NCBI GenBank assembly: GCA_937982505.1
Contig: CALJLV010000200.1
Span: 1-30,578 of the forward strand
Reading direction: 5' to 3'
Source of the DNA: an uncultured Desulfobacteraceae bacterium
GTDB taxonomy: Bacteria > Desulfobacterota > Desulfobacteria > Desulfobacterales > UBA2174
Length of the DNA stretch: 30,578 nucleotides
Position 1 is the stretch's first letter, and each line of letters begins with the position of its first letter. The position numbers were made by a program, and so were the translations under genes. The notes under the pieces were generated by a model. That model saw nothing but the letters and a program-made list of their open reading frames with translations, did not search any database and was not told the DNA's origin. This document shows positions 23,753 to 30,578 of the stretch, one piece after another.

Positions 23753-24402
23753 ACCTGCTGATCGTCGCCGCCGCCGCCGCCCTTCTAGCCCTGACCCTCT
23801 TTTTCGAAAGCCGCGGTCAATGGCGCGGCTATCTGGGATTCAAGACGATCCTGTCCCTGCTCTTCGTTACCACGGCCCTGGTCCAGCCCCACCCCCTGGT
23901 TATGTATGCCACCTGGATACTGGTCGGTCTGGTCCTCTGCCTGGCCGGCGACGTGCTGCTGGCGGTGCCCGGTCAGAGGGCCTTTCGCCTGGGGCTGGGG
24001 GCTTTTCTGCTCGGGCACCTGGCCTATGTGCTGGCCTTCATGCGCATTTCCACGCCCAACGGCCTGGTGTTCTGGACCGGGACGGTGATCGTCCTGGGGG
24101 CCAGCGCCCTGGTCTTTGGCTGGCTGGAGCCTTTTCTGGGGCGCCTGCGCGGGGCCGTGCGGGCCTATGTGGCGGTGATCAGCCTCATGCTCATCGGCGC
24201 CCTGGCGGTGGCGGTCAATCCGGGGCTGCGCGGGGCGGGCAGGGCTCTGATCGCAACGGGGGCCCTGCTCTTTTACGTGTCCGATCTTTTCGTGGCCCGG
24301 CACCGCTTCGTGCGGCCCCAATTCGCCAACCGCCTCTACGGACTGCCCCTCTACTACGCCGGCCAGTTCATGCTGGCCTTTTCGGTGGGCCTGGTGCTGT
24401 GA
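23749..24402 (+). CDS. YhhN/TMEM86-family membrane protein (lysoplasmalogenase-like)
   Basis: This 217-residue protein is almost wholly hydrophobic, with about seven or eight membrane segments. Family motifs are visible: LAGDVLL in the third segment, GHLAYVLAF, FYVSDLFVARHRF and the C-terminal LYGLPLYYAGQFMLAFSV. Eukaryotic TMEM86 members hydrolyse lysoplasmalogen; bacterial YhhN members are mostly uncharacterised, though plasmalogens do occur in anaerobes. The conserved Asp residues of LAGD and VSD are present. It overlaps the aminopeptidase stop by 4 bases (ATGA) and is thus co-translated. It converges with a minus-strand small gene. Confidence 0.85.
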   Translation: MNLLIVAAAAALLALTLFFESRGQWRGYLGFKTILSLLFVTTALVQPHPLVMYATWILVGLVLCLAGDVLLAVPGQRAFRLGLGAFLLGHLAYVLAFMRISTPNGLVFWTGTVIVLGASALVFGWLEPFLGRLRGAVRAYVAVISLMLIGALAVAVNPGLRGAGRALIATGALLFYVSDLFVARHRFVRPQFANRLYGLPLYYAGQFMLAFSVGLVL

Positions 24403-24415
24403 ACGCCGCGTCATC

Positions 24416-24451
24416 GCCCCCCAACGGCCCCCCCGGGGAAGCGGCGGGGGC
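24416..24451. terminator. Possible bidirectional terminator hairpin between convergent genes
   Basis: GCCCCC (24416-24421) can pair with GGGGGC (24446-24451), with further C/G pairing inside. It lies between two convergent genes, where a shared terminator is expected, but no T-run is seen on either strand, so the call is weak. Confidence 0.28.
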
Positions 24452-24952
24452 TTACCAGCCGTAGATACGCACCAGGGCCCGGGCCAGCAGCAGCCGAAAC
24501 GTGGCGGCCTCCGCATCGCTGATGGGACATTTGGCCTTTCTGTCGCCCCGGCTCATGGTCATGAAATAGCCGAAGCGCTCGCCTTTGTTGAGCTGCAGGA
24601 GGCTTTTGGGCAAAGATCCGTCGGCGCCGTCACCCCGGGCCTTGTTGGGATCGTGAACGATCTTGCACGGTTCACCGCGCAGACCGCCGAGGATCGGCTG
24701 GATGTCGGCGTCGGACAGCTTCATCGACACCTTGTTGGCCCAGTCATAGACCGGATTGCCCCGGCCATCGAGGCCGCCGCTGGCGTTGGCCATCTCCACC
24801 ATCAGGTACCCTTTCCTGAAAACCTGGACTTCACCGTTCTGGGCAGTAAAGGTTTCGCCAGTGAAAAAGGCCGGCTGGAGCGTGACCTGGACCGATCCGG
24901 TGCGGTTGTGAACCTTGAAGGCGGGATACTGCACTTGGGGGCGGGCTTCCAT
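24452..24952 (-). CDS. Conserved-looking protein of unknown function (possible ssDNA-binding fold)
   Basis: I do not recognise this 166-residue protein with certainty. It has no signal peptide or membrane segment. A beta-rich N-terminal half (FKVHNRTGSVQVTLQPAF, VQVFRKGYLMVEMANA) is followed by MKLSDADIQPILGGL, a conserved-looking IVHDP, and a helix EAATFRLLLARALVRIYGW at the end. This strand-then-helix plan recalls small single-stranded nucleic-acid-binding proteins of the Whirly/PC4 kind, but this is only a resemblance of pattern. AAAGGAG 9 bases before the ATG supports a real gene. Its neighbour upstream on the same strand is a kinase 377 bases away, so it probably has its own promoter. 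Confidence 0.7.
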   Translation of the reverse strand: MEARPQVQYPAFKVHNRTGSVQVTLQPAFFTGETFTAQNGEVQVFRKGYLMVEMANASGGLDGRGNPVYDWANKVSMKLSDADIQPILGGLRGEPCKIVHDPNKARGDGADGSLPKSLLQLNKGERFGYFMTMSRGDRKAKCPISDAEAATFRLLLARALVRIYGW

Positions 24953-25329
24953 GAGGCGCTTCTCCTTTCAGGACGGGGTGGCCGTTCTGGACCCGCACCC
25001 CAAGGACGGGCCATTCCCGAAACCTTGCCGCGGGCATCCGCCGCCCGAGCAAAGCAAAGCGCATACCGATCACGATGCGCATGCCGGCGGACTTGCCCGG
25101 CTGCGTCGATTTTGCCGGCCGGGCGGCAACTTGCCTTCCTTTCGGGCGGATACTCGGAAGCGGCTTCGGCGCGGAACGAAGACGCCAAGAAGCGCGGGGC
25201 TGCACAATTTTTCAGGCGTTCCCTGCACTGCCCTAGCGCCGGGCCCGCCGTTGCCGGAGGCGGCCCGGACAGGGCCTCGGGAGGGCCCCAACGGAAGGGG
25301 CGGCGCTTGACGGTGAAGCCCACCCCGGG
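24953..25329. other. Non-coding gap of 377 bases with a GC hairpin
   Basis: No convincing gene is seen here on either strand; open frames in it are extensions or shadows. It lies between the kinase stop and the start of the small gene on the minus strand, so it should contain that gene's promoter, but no clear -35/-10 or sigma54 site was found. A hairpin at 25239-25268 (CCGGGCC(C)GCC with GGCGGCCCGG) could end kinase transcription, although no T-run follows. Confidence 0.5.
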
Positions 25330-27123
25330 CTAGGGGCGAAGATGGCCGTCCGCAACCAGGGGAAGCGCGATGCGAAAAACCGACCCTCGGCCGATCTGGC
25401 TTTGCACGTCGATTCTTCCGCCCCAGGCCTTGACGATCCCCAGGACCACCGACAATCCCAGCCCCCGGCCGACGAATTTGGTGGTGAAGAAAGGATCGAA
25501 GAGCTTGTCCAGATCCTGAGGGGCGATCCCCTGCCCGTCGTCCGAAATTTCCAGGCATGCCAGAAACGGCTCAGAGGCCTCCCAATCCACGGGAACGGCA
25601 TACCGCCCGGGCAGCGCATCGGCCGCCGTCACCCCGGTTTTCACGACGATGTGTCCGCCTGCCTCGCCGATGGCCTCCAGGGCGTTGGCCATCAGGTTCA
25701 TCAAAATCTGCTGCATCTGGTTGAAGCTGATCAGCGCCACCGGTCCAGGGGCCGCCAGTGCCAGTTCCAGTTCGATACCGCCGGGCAGGGCCGCCTGTAT
25801 CAACGGCTGGCAGCGGCGGCAGACATCCGACAGATCCAGCCGCTCCCGGGCGTCGCAGTGCTGGCCCAGATAGGTCAGCATCATCCGGCTGATGCCGGCC
25901 GCCCGGCGGGCGCCCAGCATCGCTTCTTCCAGCGCCTGGCGCTGCGGGGACCCGCCGGGACTGTCCGCCATGGCCAACTCCAGGTTTCCCATCACCACGC
26001 TCAGATGGTTGTTGAAGTGGTGGGCCACGGCCCCGGCCATGCGGCCCAGGCTTTCTCCCTTCTGAAGTTGGATGTTGGCCGCCTCCAGGCAGGCCCTTTC
26101 GGCCTCGGCGGCTTTGCGGGCAGTGACATCGCGCAAGGCGCCGACGATTTTCAGAGGCTTTCCCTGCGCGTCGTTGACGATGGCGCAGGCCAGGGCACAG
26201 GTGCGCACAGACCCGTCCGCGTCCTTCAGGACCACCTCGAAATCCTCAACTTTCCTGCGGTCGCGGATCCACCGCAGGAAATCCTCCTTCCGGGCCCGGG
26301 CCGGGTCGGCGTACAGGACGGCGACCGACCGGCCGATGAGCATCTCGGGCGTATAGTGGAAGATCTTGCTGATGGAGGGACTGATCAGCAGAATCCGTCC
26401 CTCCAGGCTGGTCTCGTAATAGACATCCTGGATGTTTTCGAAAATCCGGCGGTATTTGGCCTCGCTTTCGCGCAGGGCGTCCGCCCCGCGCCGGCGTTCG
26501 CCGACTTCGTGGCTCAGGCGATCGGCCGTTTGCGCCTGCATGCGGATGACGCGATCCAGACCCTGGATCATGAGCGCCACGGCGAGGGTCGCGGCGGCAT
26601 TGAGCAGCAGGTAATTGCCCAGGGCCGCAAACGCCGATTCCCGACTGGAGAAAAACGGCAGGCCCGCCCCTACCCCCTGGCGACTGGCCACAAAGCCGAT
26701 CAGCGAAAGCAGGCCGGCGTTGATCAGAACCGCCCCCAGGGCGGCCTTGGGGCCCAGCAGCAAACTGGCGATGATGGGGATGATGAACAGCCAGACGGGG
26801 CCGCCGCTGAGAAATCCGGCATGGATCAGCACGCCGGTGCCCACCCCGTAGATCAGCATCACGACGCCCCAGGAACGGGTGCGGTAGCTCAATCGGCCGC
26901 TGAACAGAAGGACCACGAGGGTGGCCACGGCCGCCAGGTGGATGGCCACCAAGGCCCATAAGTGGTGCCTGACGGCAAAAACGACACTGGGGACCAGGGC
27001 GACGGGACAGAGGGCCACACCGCCGGCCAGCAGGCCGACGAGGATGCGCTCGCGCCAGTAGGCCAGCCCGTCTCGATCCGCCTCGGGGAGGCGGAACCAT
27101 TTTGCCCAATAGTCGTTCAACAT
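25330..27123 (-). CDS. Membrane-bound PAS histidine kinase
   Basis: This 597-residue kinase has an N-terminal block of about six membrane segments (residues 27-190) with almost no periplasmic domain, so sensing may be in the membrane. A PAS domain follows at about 220-335 and ends in the usual DVTARK turn. The H-box reads AGAVAHHFNNHL with H368; a second His stands where Asp/Glu usually follows the phospho-His (AHDFNN in many relatives). HATPase boxes: LMANALEAI, DDGQGI, FDPFFTTKF and GRGLGLS. The ATG at 27123 is preferred on protein grounds, because longer forms have a non-conserved basic lead with a weak TTG start; the ribosome site is poor. It is divergent from the NuoF/GltD-like gene, so its output may concern that gene (inference). 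Confidence 0.87.
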   Translation of the reverse strand: MLNDYWAKWFRLPEADRDGLAYWRERILVGLLAGGVALCPVALVPSVVFAVRHHLWALVAIHLAAVATLVVLLFSGRLSYRTRSWGVVMLIYGVGTGVLIHAGFLSGGPVWLFIIPIIASLLLGPKAALGAVLINAGLLSLIGFVASRQGVGAGLPFFSSRESAFAALGNYLLLNAAATLAVALMIQGLDRVIRMQAQTADRLSHEVGERRRGADALRESEAKYRRIFENIQDVYYETSLEGRILLISPSISKIFHYTPEMLIGRSVAVLYADPARARKEDFLRWIRDRRKVEDFEVVLKDADGSVRTCALACAIVNDAQGKPLKIVGALRDVTARKAAEAERACLEAANIQLQKGESLGRMAGAVAHHFNNHLSVVMGNLELAMADSPGGSPQRQALEEAMLGARRAAGISRMMLTYLGQHCDARERLDLSDVCRRCQPLIQAALPGGIELELALAAPGPVALISFNQMQQILMNLMANALEAIGEAGGHIVVKTGVTAADALPGRYAVPVDWEASEPFLACLEISDDGQGIAPQDLDKLFDPFFTTKFVGRGLGLSVVLGIVKAWGGRIDVQSQIGRGSVFRIALPLVADGHLRP

Positions 27124-27223
27124 GCTGCCACGGCTGATCGGCGACGCCACTGTCCTGGGTGTCCAAACGAGGCCTGGGAAAACGGATGGTGGCGCGAGCA
27201 GAGCAGAGATCGGGGCGATCTCG

Positions 27224-27235
27224 TTGGCCGGCCAA
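27224..27235. promoter_or_regulatory. 12-bp palindrome TTGGCCGGCCAA in a divergent promoter region
   Basis: This perfect palindrome lies in the 276-base region between the divergent kinase and NuoF/GltD-like genes, about 90 bases upstream of the candidate -35 of the latter. It may be an operator; no known regulator is recognised. Confidence 0.3.
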
Positions 27236-27323
27236 GTAGCAAACCGCCACCCCGAAGTCAATCGATATCCCGCGGCGCCCGGGCAGCTTCCGTGCAGGTT
27301 CGCCTCCAGGCGCAAGGGGGGGT

Positions 27324-27352
27324 TTGACCCTGGCGCCGTCTCGTAGTAAATA
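27324..27352 (+). promoter_or_regulatory. Candidate sigma70 promoter of the NuoF/GltD-like gene
   Basis: TTGACC at 27324-27329 is 17 bases from a weak TAAATA at 27347-27352, in the only AT-richer stretch before the gene. No sigma54 element was found here. Confidence 0.38.
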
Positions 27353-27399
27353 CGGTGCGCTTGCCCACAAGATCCTCAAAACCGACAGGAGTGGCCCTC

Positions 27400-29319
27400 A
27401 TGGACAATCCCTTGCTGTGTACCTGGAAAGGCTGGACCGGTCAGATTGGTGGTAAGAAACCCGCAGGCGCCGGCGAGGCCGCCCAAAGCCCCCTTTTAAA
27501 GGCCCTGCTGGGCTGGAAAGGGCTGGTGGTGTGGGATGAGACCGTCGACCCCGTCGATCTCTTGCGCGCCTACCTCGAAAAGGTCAAAAGCGAGTCCTGC
27601 GGGCAATGCACGCCCTGCCGGGAGGGGACCGAACGGCTCTGCGCCATCATGGAACGGATCTGCACCGGCCGAGGCCACCGGGACGATCTGGAGGAAATCG
27701 CGGGCCTGGCGCGCTTCGTTTCGGATACGGCGCGCTGCGACGTCGGATTGAATCTCGCCCGGCCCACTCTCGAGATCCTGGACCGCTACCACCAGACCTT
27801 CGAAGCCACCATCCAGGAAGGGCGCCGCGTAGAGCCGGGCCGCTACGAGGCCACCGTGACGGCCCCCTGCGTGAGCGCCTGCCCTTCCAACGTGGATATC
27901 CCCGCCTATATCGAGGCCATCCGCATGAACCGCCTGGAAGAGGGACTGGCGGCGGTGCGGCGCGATTGCCCCATGCCGGGTACCATCGGCCGGGTCTGCG
28001 TGCGTCCCTGCGAGACGAGCTGCCGCCGCGGGCGGCTGGACCAGCCCATCGCCATTCGGGCCCTCAAGCGTTTTCTGGCCGACCATGAGATGCGCTCGGG
28101 CACCGCGCCGAAAATGGAGCCGGTCTCCCCCCGCGAGGAACGCGTGGCCATCGTGGGGGCTGGTCCGGCCGGCATCTCCTGCGCCTATTACCTGGGATTG
28201 CAGGGATACCGCACCACCCTCTTCGAAGCCCAGGAAAAGGCCGGCGGCATGGCCTCCTTCGGGATCCCGTCCTACCGGCTGCCCAGGGAGGTCATCGCCT
28301 ACGAGGTGGCCCTAGTGGAGAAACTCGGCGCCGAGATCCGCTACGGCGTCAAGGTAGGCGAAGATCTGACCCTCGAAGAGCTGGGTCGGCAGGGTTACCG
28401 GGCCGTCTTTCTGGCCGTGGGGGCCCCCGAGTCGTCCAAGATGCGCTGCGAGGGAGAAGACGCGGGCTACGAATGCTTCATGACCGGAATCCATTTCCTG
28501 GGGGAAGTGGCCCGGGGGCGGCGGCCGGTGGAGGGCAAGAAGCTGGTGGTGGTGGGCGGGGGCAACGTGGCCATGGACTGCGTTCGCTCGGCGCTGCGGA
28601 TCGGATTTACCGACGTCAACCTGCTTTACCGGCGCACCGAGGCGGAAATGCCCGCCGATCCCCAGGAGATTCACGAAGCCCAGGAGGAAGGGGTCAAGTT
28701 CCACTACCTGGTGGCCCCGGTGCGCATCGTGCACCAGAACGGCAGGGTCAGCGGCCTGGAGTGCCAGCGCATGGCCCTGGGCGAGCCGGACCGCTCGGGT
28801 CGACGCCGGCCCGTGCCGGTGCAGGGTTCGCAATTCGTCATCGACTGCGATGTGATCATTCCGGCGGTGGGCCAGATCTGCGTGGTGGACTGCGTCCTTC
28901 CCGAAACCGACGCCCTCACCGCCTGGAAGACCCTGGTGGTGGATCAGATGACTTTTCAGTCCAAGACCGAAACGGTTTTCGGCGGGGGCGACTGCGTCAC
29001 CGGCCCGTCGACCCTCATCGCGGCCCTGGCCGCCGGCAAGAAGGCCGCACGCCACATCGCCCAGTACATCCAGCAGGGCGCCGCCCAGCCCACCGTGCCC
29101 GAAATCCTCCAGGCCCTGGTCAACACCAGCGGGGTCTATGATCCGGGCGAAGCCTTCCCCTTCCAGGGCGGCACCCACCGGGCCGAGCCGCCCGTGCTGG
29201 ACCCCGAGACACGCAGGACCCATTTCGAGGAGGTCGAAGACGGCTTAGGACCGGCCCAGGCCACGGCCGAGGCCTATCGCTGCCTGCGCTGCTATCGCAT
29301 CGCCGTGGCGGCGCTCTGA
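27400..29319 (+). CDS. NuoF-type iron-sulfur domain fused to a GltD/NfnB-like flavoprotein
   Basis: This 639-residue cytoplasmic protein joins two modules. Residues 1-135 contain the C-terminal [4Fe-4S] part of NuoF/HoxF (SCGQCTPCREG with C67, C70, C73 and the distant C113) without the FMN/NADH part. Residues 150-630 are a complete glutamate-synthase small-subunit-like flavoprotein: CxxxC at 157/161, CVRPCETSC at 200-208, FAD loop VGAGPAGIS at 252-260, NAD(P)H loop VGGGNVAMDC, and GGGDCVTGP. The same GltD-type module is found inserted in the HdrA at 2838, with similar landmarks. No GltB large subunit is near, so glutamate synthesis is unlikely; electron transfer between NAD(P)H and an iron-sulfur partner is more likely (inference). 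AGGAG 8 bases before the ATG fixes the start. It ends soon after CLRC, without the ferredoxin tail that often follows. Confidence 0.9.
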   Translation: MDNPLLCTWKGWTGQIGGKKPAGAGEAAQSPLLKALLGWKGLVVWDETVDPVDLLRAYLEKVKSESCGQCTPCREGTERLCAIMERICTGRGHRDDLEEIAGLARFVSDTARCDVGLNLARPTLEILDRYHQTFEATIQEGRRVEPGRYEATVTAPCVSACPSNVDIPAYIEAIRMNRLEEGLAAVRRDCPMPGTIGRVCVRPCETSCRRGRLDQPIAIRALKRFLADHEMRSGTAPKMEPVSPREERVAIVGAGPAGISCAYYLGLQGYRTTLFEAQEKAGGMASFGIPSYRLPREVIAYEVALVEKLGAEIRYGVKVGEDLTLEELGRQGYRAVFLAVGAPESSKMRCEGEDAGYECFMTGIHFLGEVARGRRPVEGKKLVVVGGGNVAMDCVRSALRIGFTDVNLLYRRTEAEMPADPQEIHEAQEEGVKFHYLVAPVRIVHQNGRVSGLECQRMALGEPDRSGRRRPVPVQGSQFVIDCDVIIPAVGQICVVDCVLPETDALTAWKTLVVDQMTFQSKTETVFGGGDCVTGPSTLIAALAAGKKAARHIAQYIQQGAAQPTVPEILQALVNTSGVYDPGEAFPFQGGTHRAEPPVLDPETRRTHFEEVEDGLGPAQATAEAYRCLRCYRIAVAAL

Positions 29320-29382
29320 AAGAAAAGCAACGGCGGCGCCAGACCTTTTTTCAAAGCGCTCCCGCCGGTGCCCCCTTGCCGG

Positions 29383-30528
29383 TCATGGCGCGCTGCCGGG
29401 GGAAGGCGGCGAGCCGCCCTGGCCTTGCGGCCGCAGCGGCAAGGCCCACTTTTTCATGTGTTTCCAGACCGCGGTACGGCTGATGCCCAGGCGGCGGCCC
29501 ACCTCGGCCTTGTTCCAGTTGCATTGCCCCAGCAGGGCCACCAGTTCCCCGCGGGTCAGCCCCCGGCCGGGCCGCGCCGCCCGAGGCCGAGGCCTGGCCG
29601 GGACCGGGTCCGGCTCGCGTCGCAGCTCCACCGGCAAATCCCGGGCCTCGATCTCATCGGAGCGGCAGAGCACGAACGCGTGCTCCACGGCGTTTTCCAG
29701 TTCGCGCACGTTGCCGGGCCATTCATGGTCGAGCAGATGGCGCATGGCCGCCTGGCTCACTCCCTGGATCCGCTTTCCGGTGGCCCGGTTCTGCCGTTCA
29801 ATGAAGTGGCCCACCAGCAGCGGGATGTCCTCGCGCCGCTCGGACAGGGTGGGCAGATGGATGGGAAAGACCTTGAGCCGGTAGTAAAGGTCTTCGCGGT
29901 AGGCGCCCTGGCGCACCAGCGCCAGAAGATCCCGATGGGTGGCGGCAATGACCCGGATGTCGATCTTGCGCCGCCGTGAATCGCCCACCCGTTCGATTTC
30001 GCGCTCCTGGAGCACCCGCAGCAGCTTGACCTGGATAAAGGGGCTCAATTCGCCGATTTCATCCAGAAAGATGGTCCCCCCGTCGGCCTCCTCGAAACGC
30101 CCCACCCGATCCCGGTGGGCCCCGGTGAACGCCCCACGCACATGACCGAACAGTTCGCTTTCCAGCAACGTTTCGGACAGGGCGCTACAGTTGACGGTCA
30201 CCAGGGGCCGATCGGCCACATCGCCGTTGAAGTGGATCGCCGCGGCCACCATCTCCTTGCCCGTCCCGCTCTCGCCCTGGATCAACACCGTGGCCCGGCT
30301 GGCGGCCGCGGCCCGGATGGCCTCGAAGACATCCTGCATGCGGCCGCTCTTGCCGATGAGATTGGCAAACCGGAACCGTTCACCCAGCCGCCGGGTGGCT
30401 TCCTCGGCCGCCTGGCGGGCCCGTTTGAGTTCGGTAAGATCGGTCACCGTCTCCACGGCCCCGATGATCCGGCCCTCATCGTCGCGCACGGCCCTGGCAT
30501 TCTTGATCACCGGTACGTTGTGCCCGTC
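29383..30528 (-). CDS. PAS-AAA+-Fis sigma54-dependent activator, 5' truncated by contig end
   Basis: The 381 residues present begin at the end of a PAS domain (DGHNVPVIKNARAV to ETVTDLTELKRAR) and then show a complete AAA+ domain: Walker A GESGTGKE at 85-92, GAFTGA at 132-137 and Walker B-type FLDEIGE. A Fis-type helix-turn-helix (KAEVGRRLGISRTAVWKHM) lies near the C-terminus. It is an enhancer-binding protein that activates sigma54 promoters. The true start lies beyond the contig; a longer frame beginning MLFRS reads adapter bases and is an artefact. It converges with the NuoF/GltD-like gene across a 63-base gap that holds no convincing terminator. Its targets are unknown. Confidence 0.92.
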   Translation of the reverse strand, partial: DGHNVPVIKNARAVRDDEGRIIGAVETVTDLTELKRARQAAEEATRRLGERFRFANLIGKSGRMQDVFEAIRAAAASRATVLIQGESGTGKEMVAAAIHFNGDVADRPLVTVNCSALSETLLESELFGHVRGAFTGAHRDRVGRFEEADGGTIFLDEIGELSPFIQVKLLRVLQEREIERVGDSRRRKIDIRVIAATHRDLLALVRQGAYREDLYYRLKVFPIHLPTLSERREDIPLLVGHFIERQNRATGKRIQGVSQAAMRHLLDHEWPGNVRELENAVEHAFVLCRSDEIEARDLPVELRREPDPVPARPRPRAARPGRGLTRGELVALLGQCNWNKAEVGRRLGISRTAVWKHMKKWALPLRPQGQGGSPPSPGSAP

Positions 30529-30578
30529 AGATCGGAAGAGCACACGTCTTAACTCCAGTCACGTCAGTCAATCTCGTA
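30529..30578 (+). other. Illumina TruSeq read-2/index adapter (contamination)
   Basis: The end begins AGATCGGAAGAGCACACGTC and continues through the index-adapter backbone (one base differs from the standard form: T for G after CACGTCT), then eight bases in the index position and ATCTCGTA. The genome part therefore ends at 30528. Confidence 0.98.

Noticed and set aside
29320..29382. Intrinsic terminator between the last two convergent genes (TTTTTT at about 29345)
   Set aside because: The T-run is not preceded by a good stem; the only pairing (CGGCGG with CCGCCG) would put the T-run in a large loop.
30529..30543. ATG start (MLFRS) of the last activator gene
   Set aside because: These codons are reverse-complement adapter; the gene is truncated.
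1..30578. tRNA, rRNA, transposase, integrase or CRISPR array
   Set aside because: None was seen on either strand; gaps are short and filled by the control sites listed.

Overview
The window is a GC-rich bacterial contig whose genome part spans 47-30528. Both ends are untrimmed Illumina TruSeq adapter (1-46 and 30529-30578), so the first and last genes are cut by the data, not by biology. No taxonomic marker gene is present. The mix of HdrA/B/C, MvhD and FrhB/FdhB-like redox proteins, a heme-binding periplasmic histidine kinase, many sigma54 activators and TGGCAC-N5-TTGCT promoters suggests an anaerobic Desulfobacterota (sulfate-reducer-like) organism. That placement is inference.

Region 1 (47-2281) holds the tail of a histidine kinase, a PAS-PAS-AAA+-Fis sigma54 activator, and then a 319-base control region. 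That region carries tandem GCAACATGTTGC palindromes 22 bp apart and, about 160 bp downstream, a near-consensus sigma54 promoter.

Region 2 (2282-16474) is a tightly packed co-directional operon. It starts with an orphan receiver that lacks its phospho-acceptor Asp. The redox genes follow: an HdrA with a GltD/NfnB-like flavoprotein inserted inside it; MvhD; an FrhB/FdhB-like iron-sulfur protein; a double HdrA with an intact response-regulator receiver domain inserted in its first module; HdrC; and HdrB. The operon ends with a histidine kinase carrying an N-terminal Rossmann-like domain, its overlapping NtrC-type regulator, and an archaemetzincin-like protease. The redox set resembles flavin-based electron-bifurcating/confurcating Hdr complexes. 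What is unusual is that phosphorelay modules lie in the operon and even inside a catalytic subunit.

Region 3 (16447-21115) has a minus-strand GcvH-like protein with two Cys clusters, without the lipoyl lysine and under a perfect-match sigma54 promoter. Divergent from it is a di-heme periplasmic sensor kinase, overlapped by a receiver-kinase hybrid.

Region 4 (21205-24952) is housekeeping-like: a DHH phosphoesterase, leucyl aminopeptidase, a YhhN-family membrane protein and a small unknown protein. Region 5 (25330-30528) has a membrane PAS kinase divergent from a NuoF/GltD-type iron-sulfur flavoprotein, and then the 3' part of another sigma54 activator running into the adapter.

The best candidate for an undescribed system is the sigma54-controlled Hdr operon with the HdrA-REC-HdrA protein, the Asp-less receiver and the Rossmann-type kinase/regulator pair. 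Together they suggest that phosphorylation may gate electron flow in the redox complex itself.
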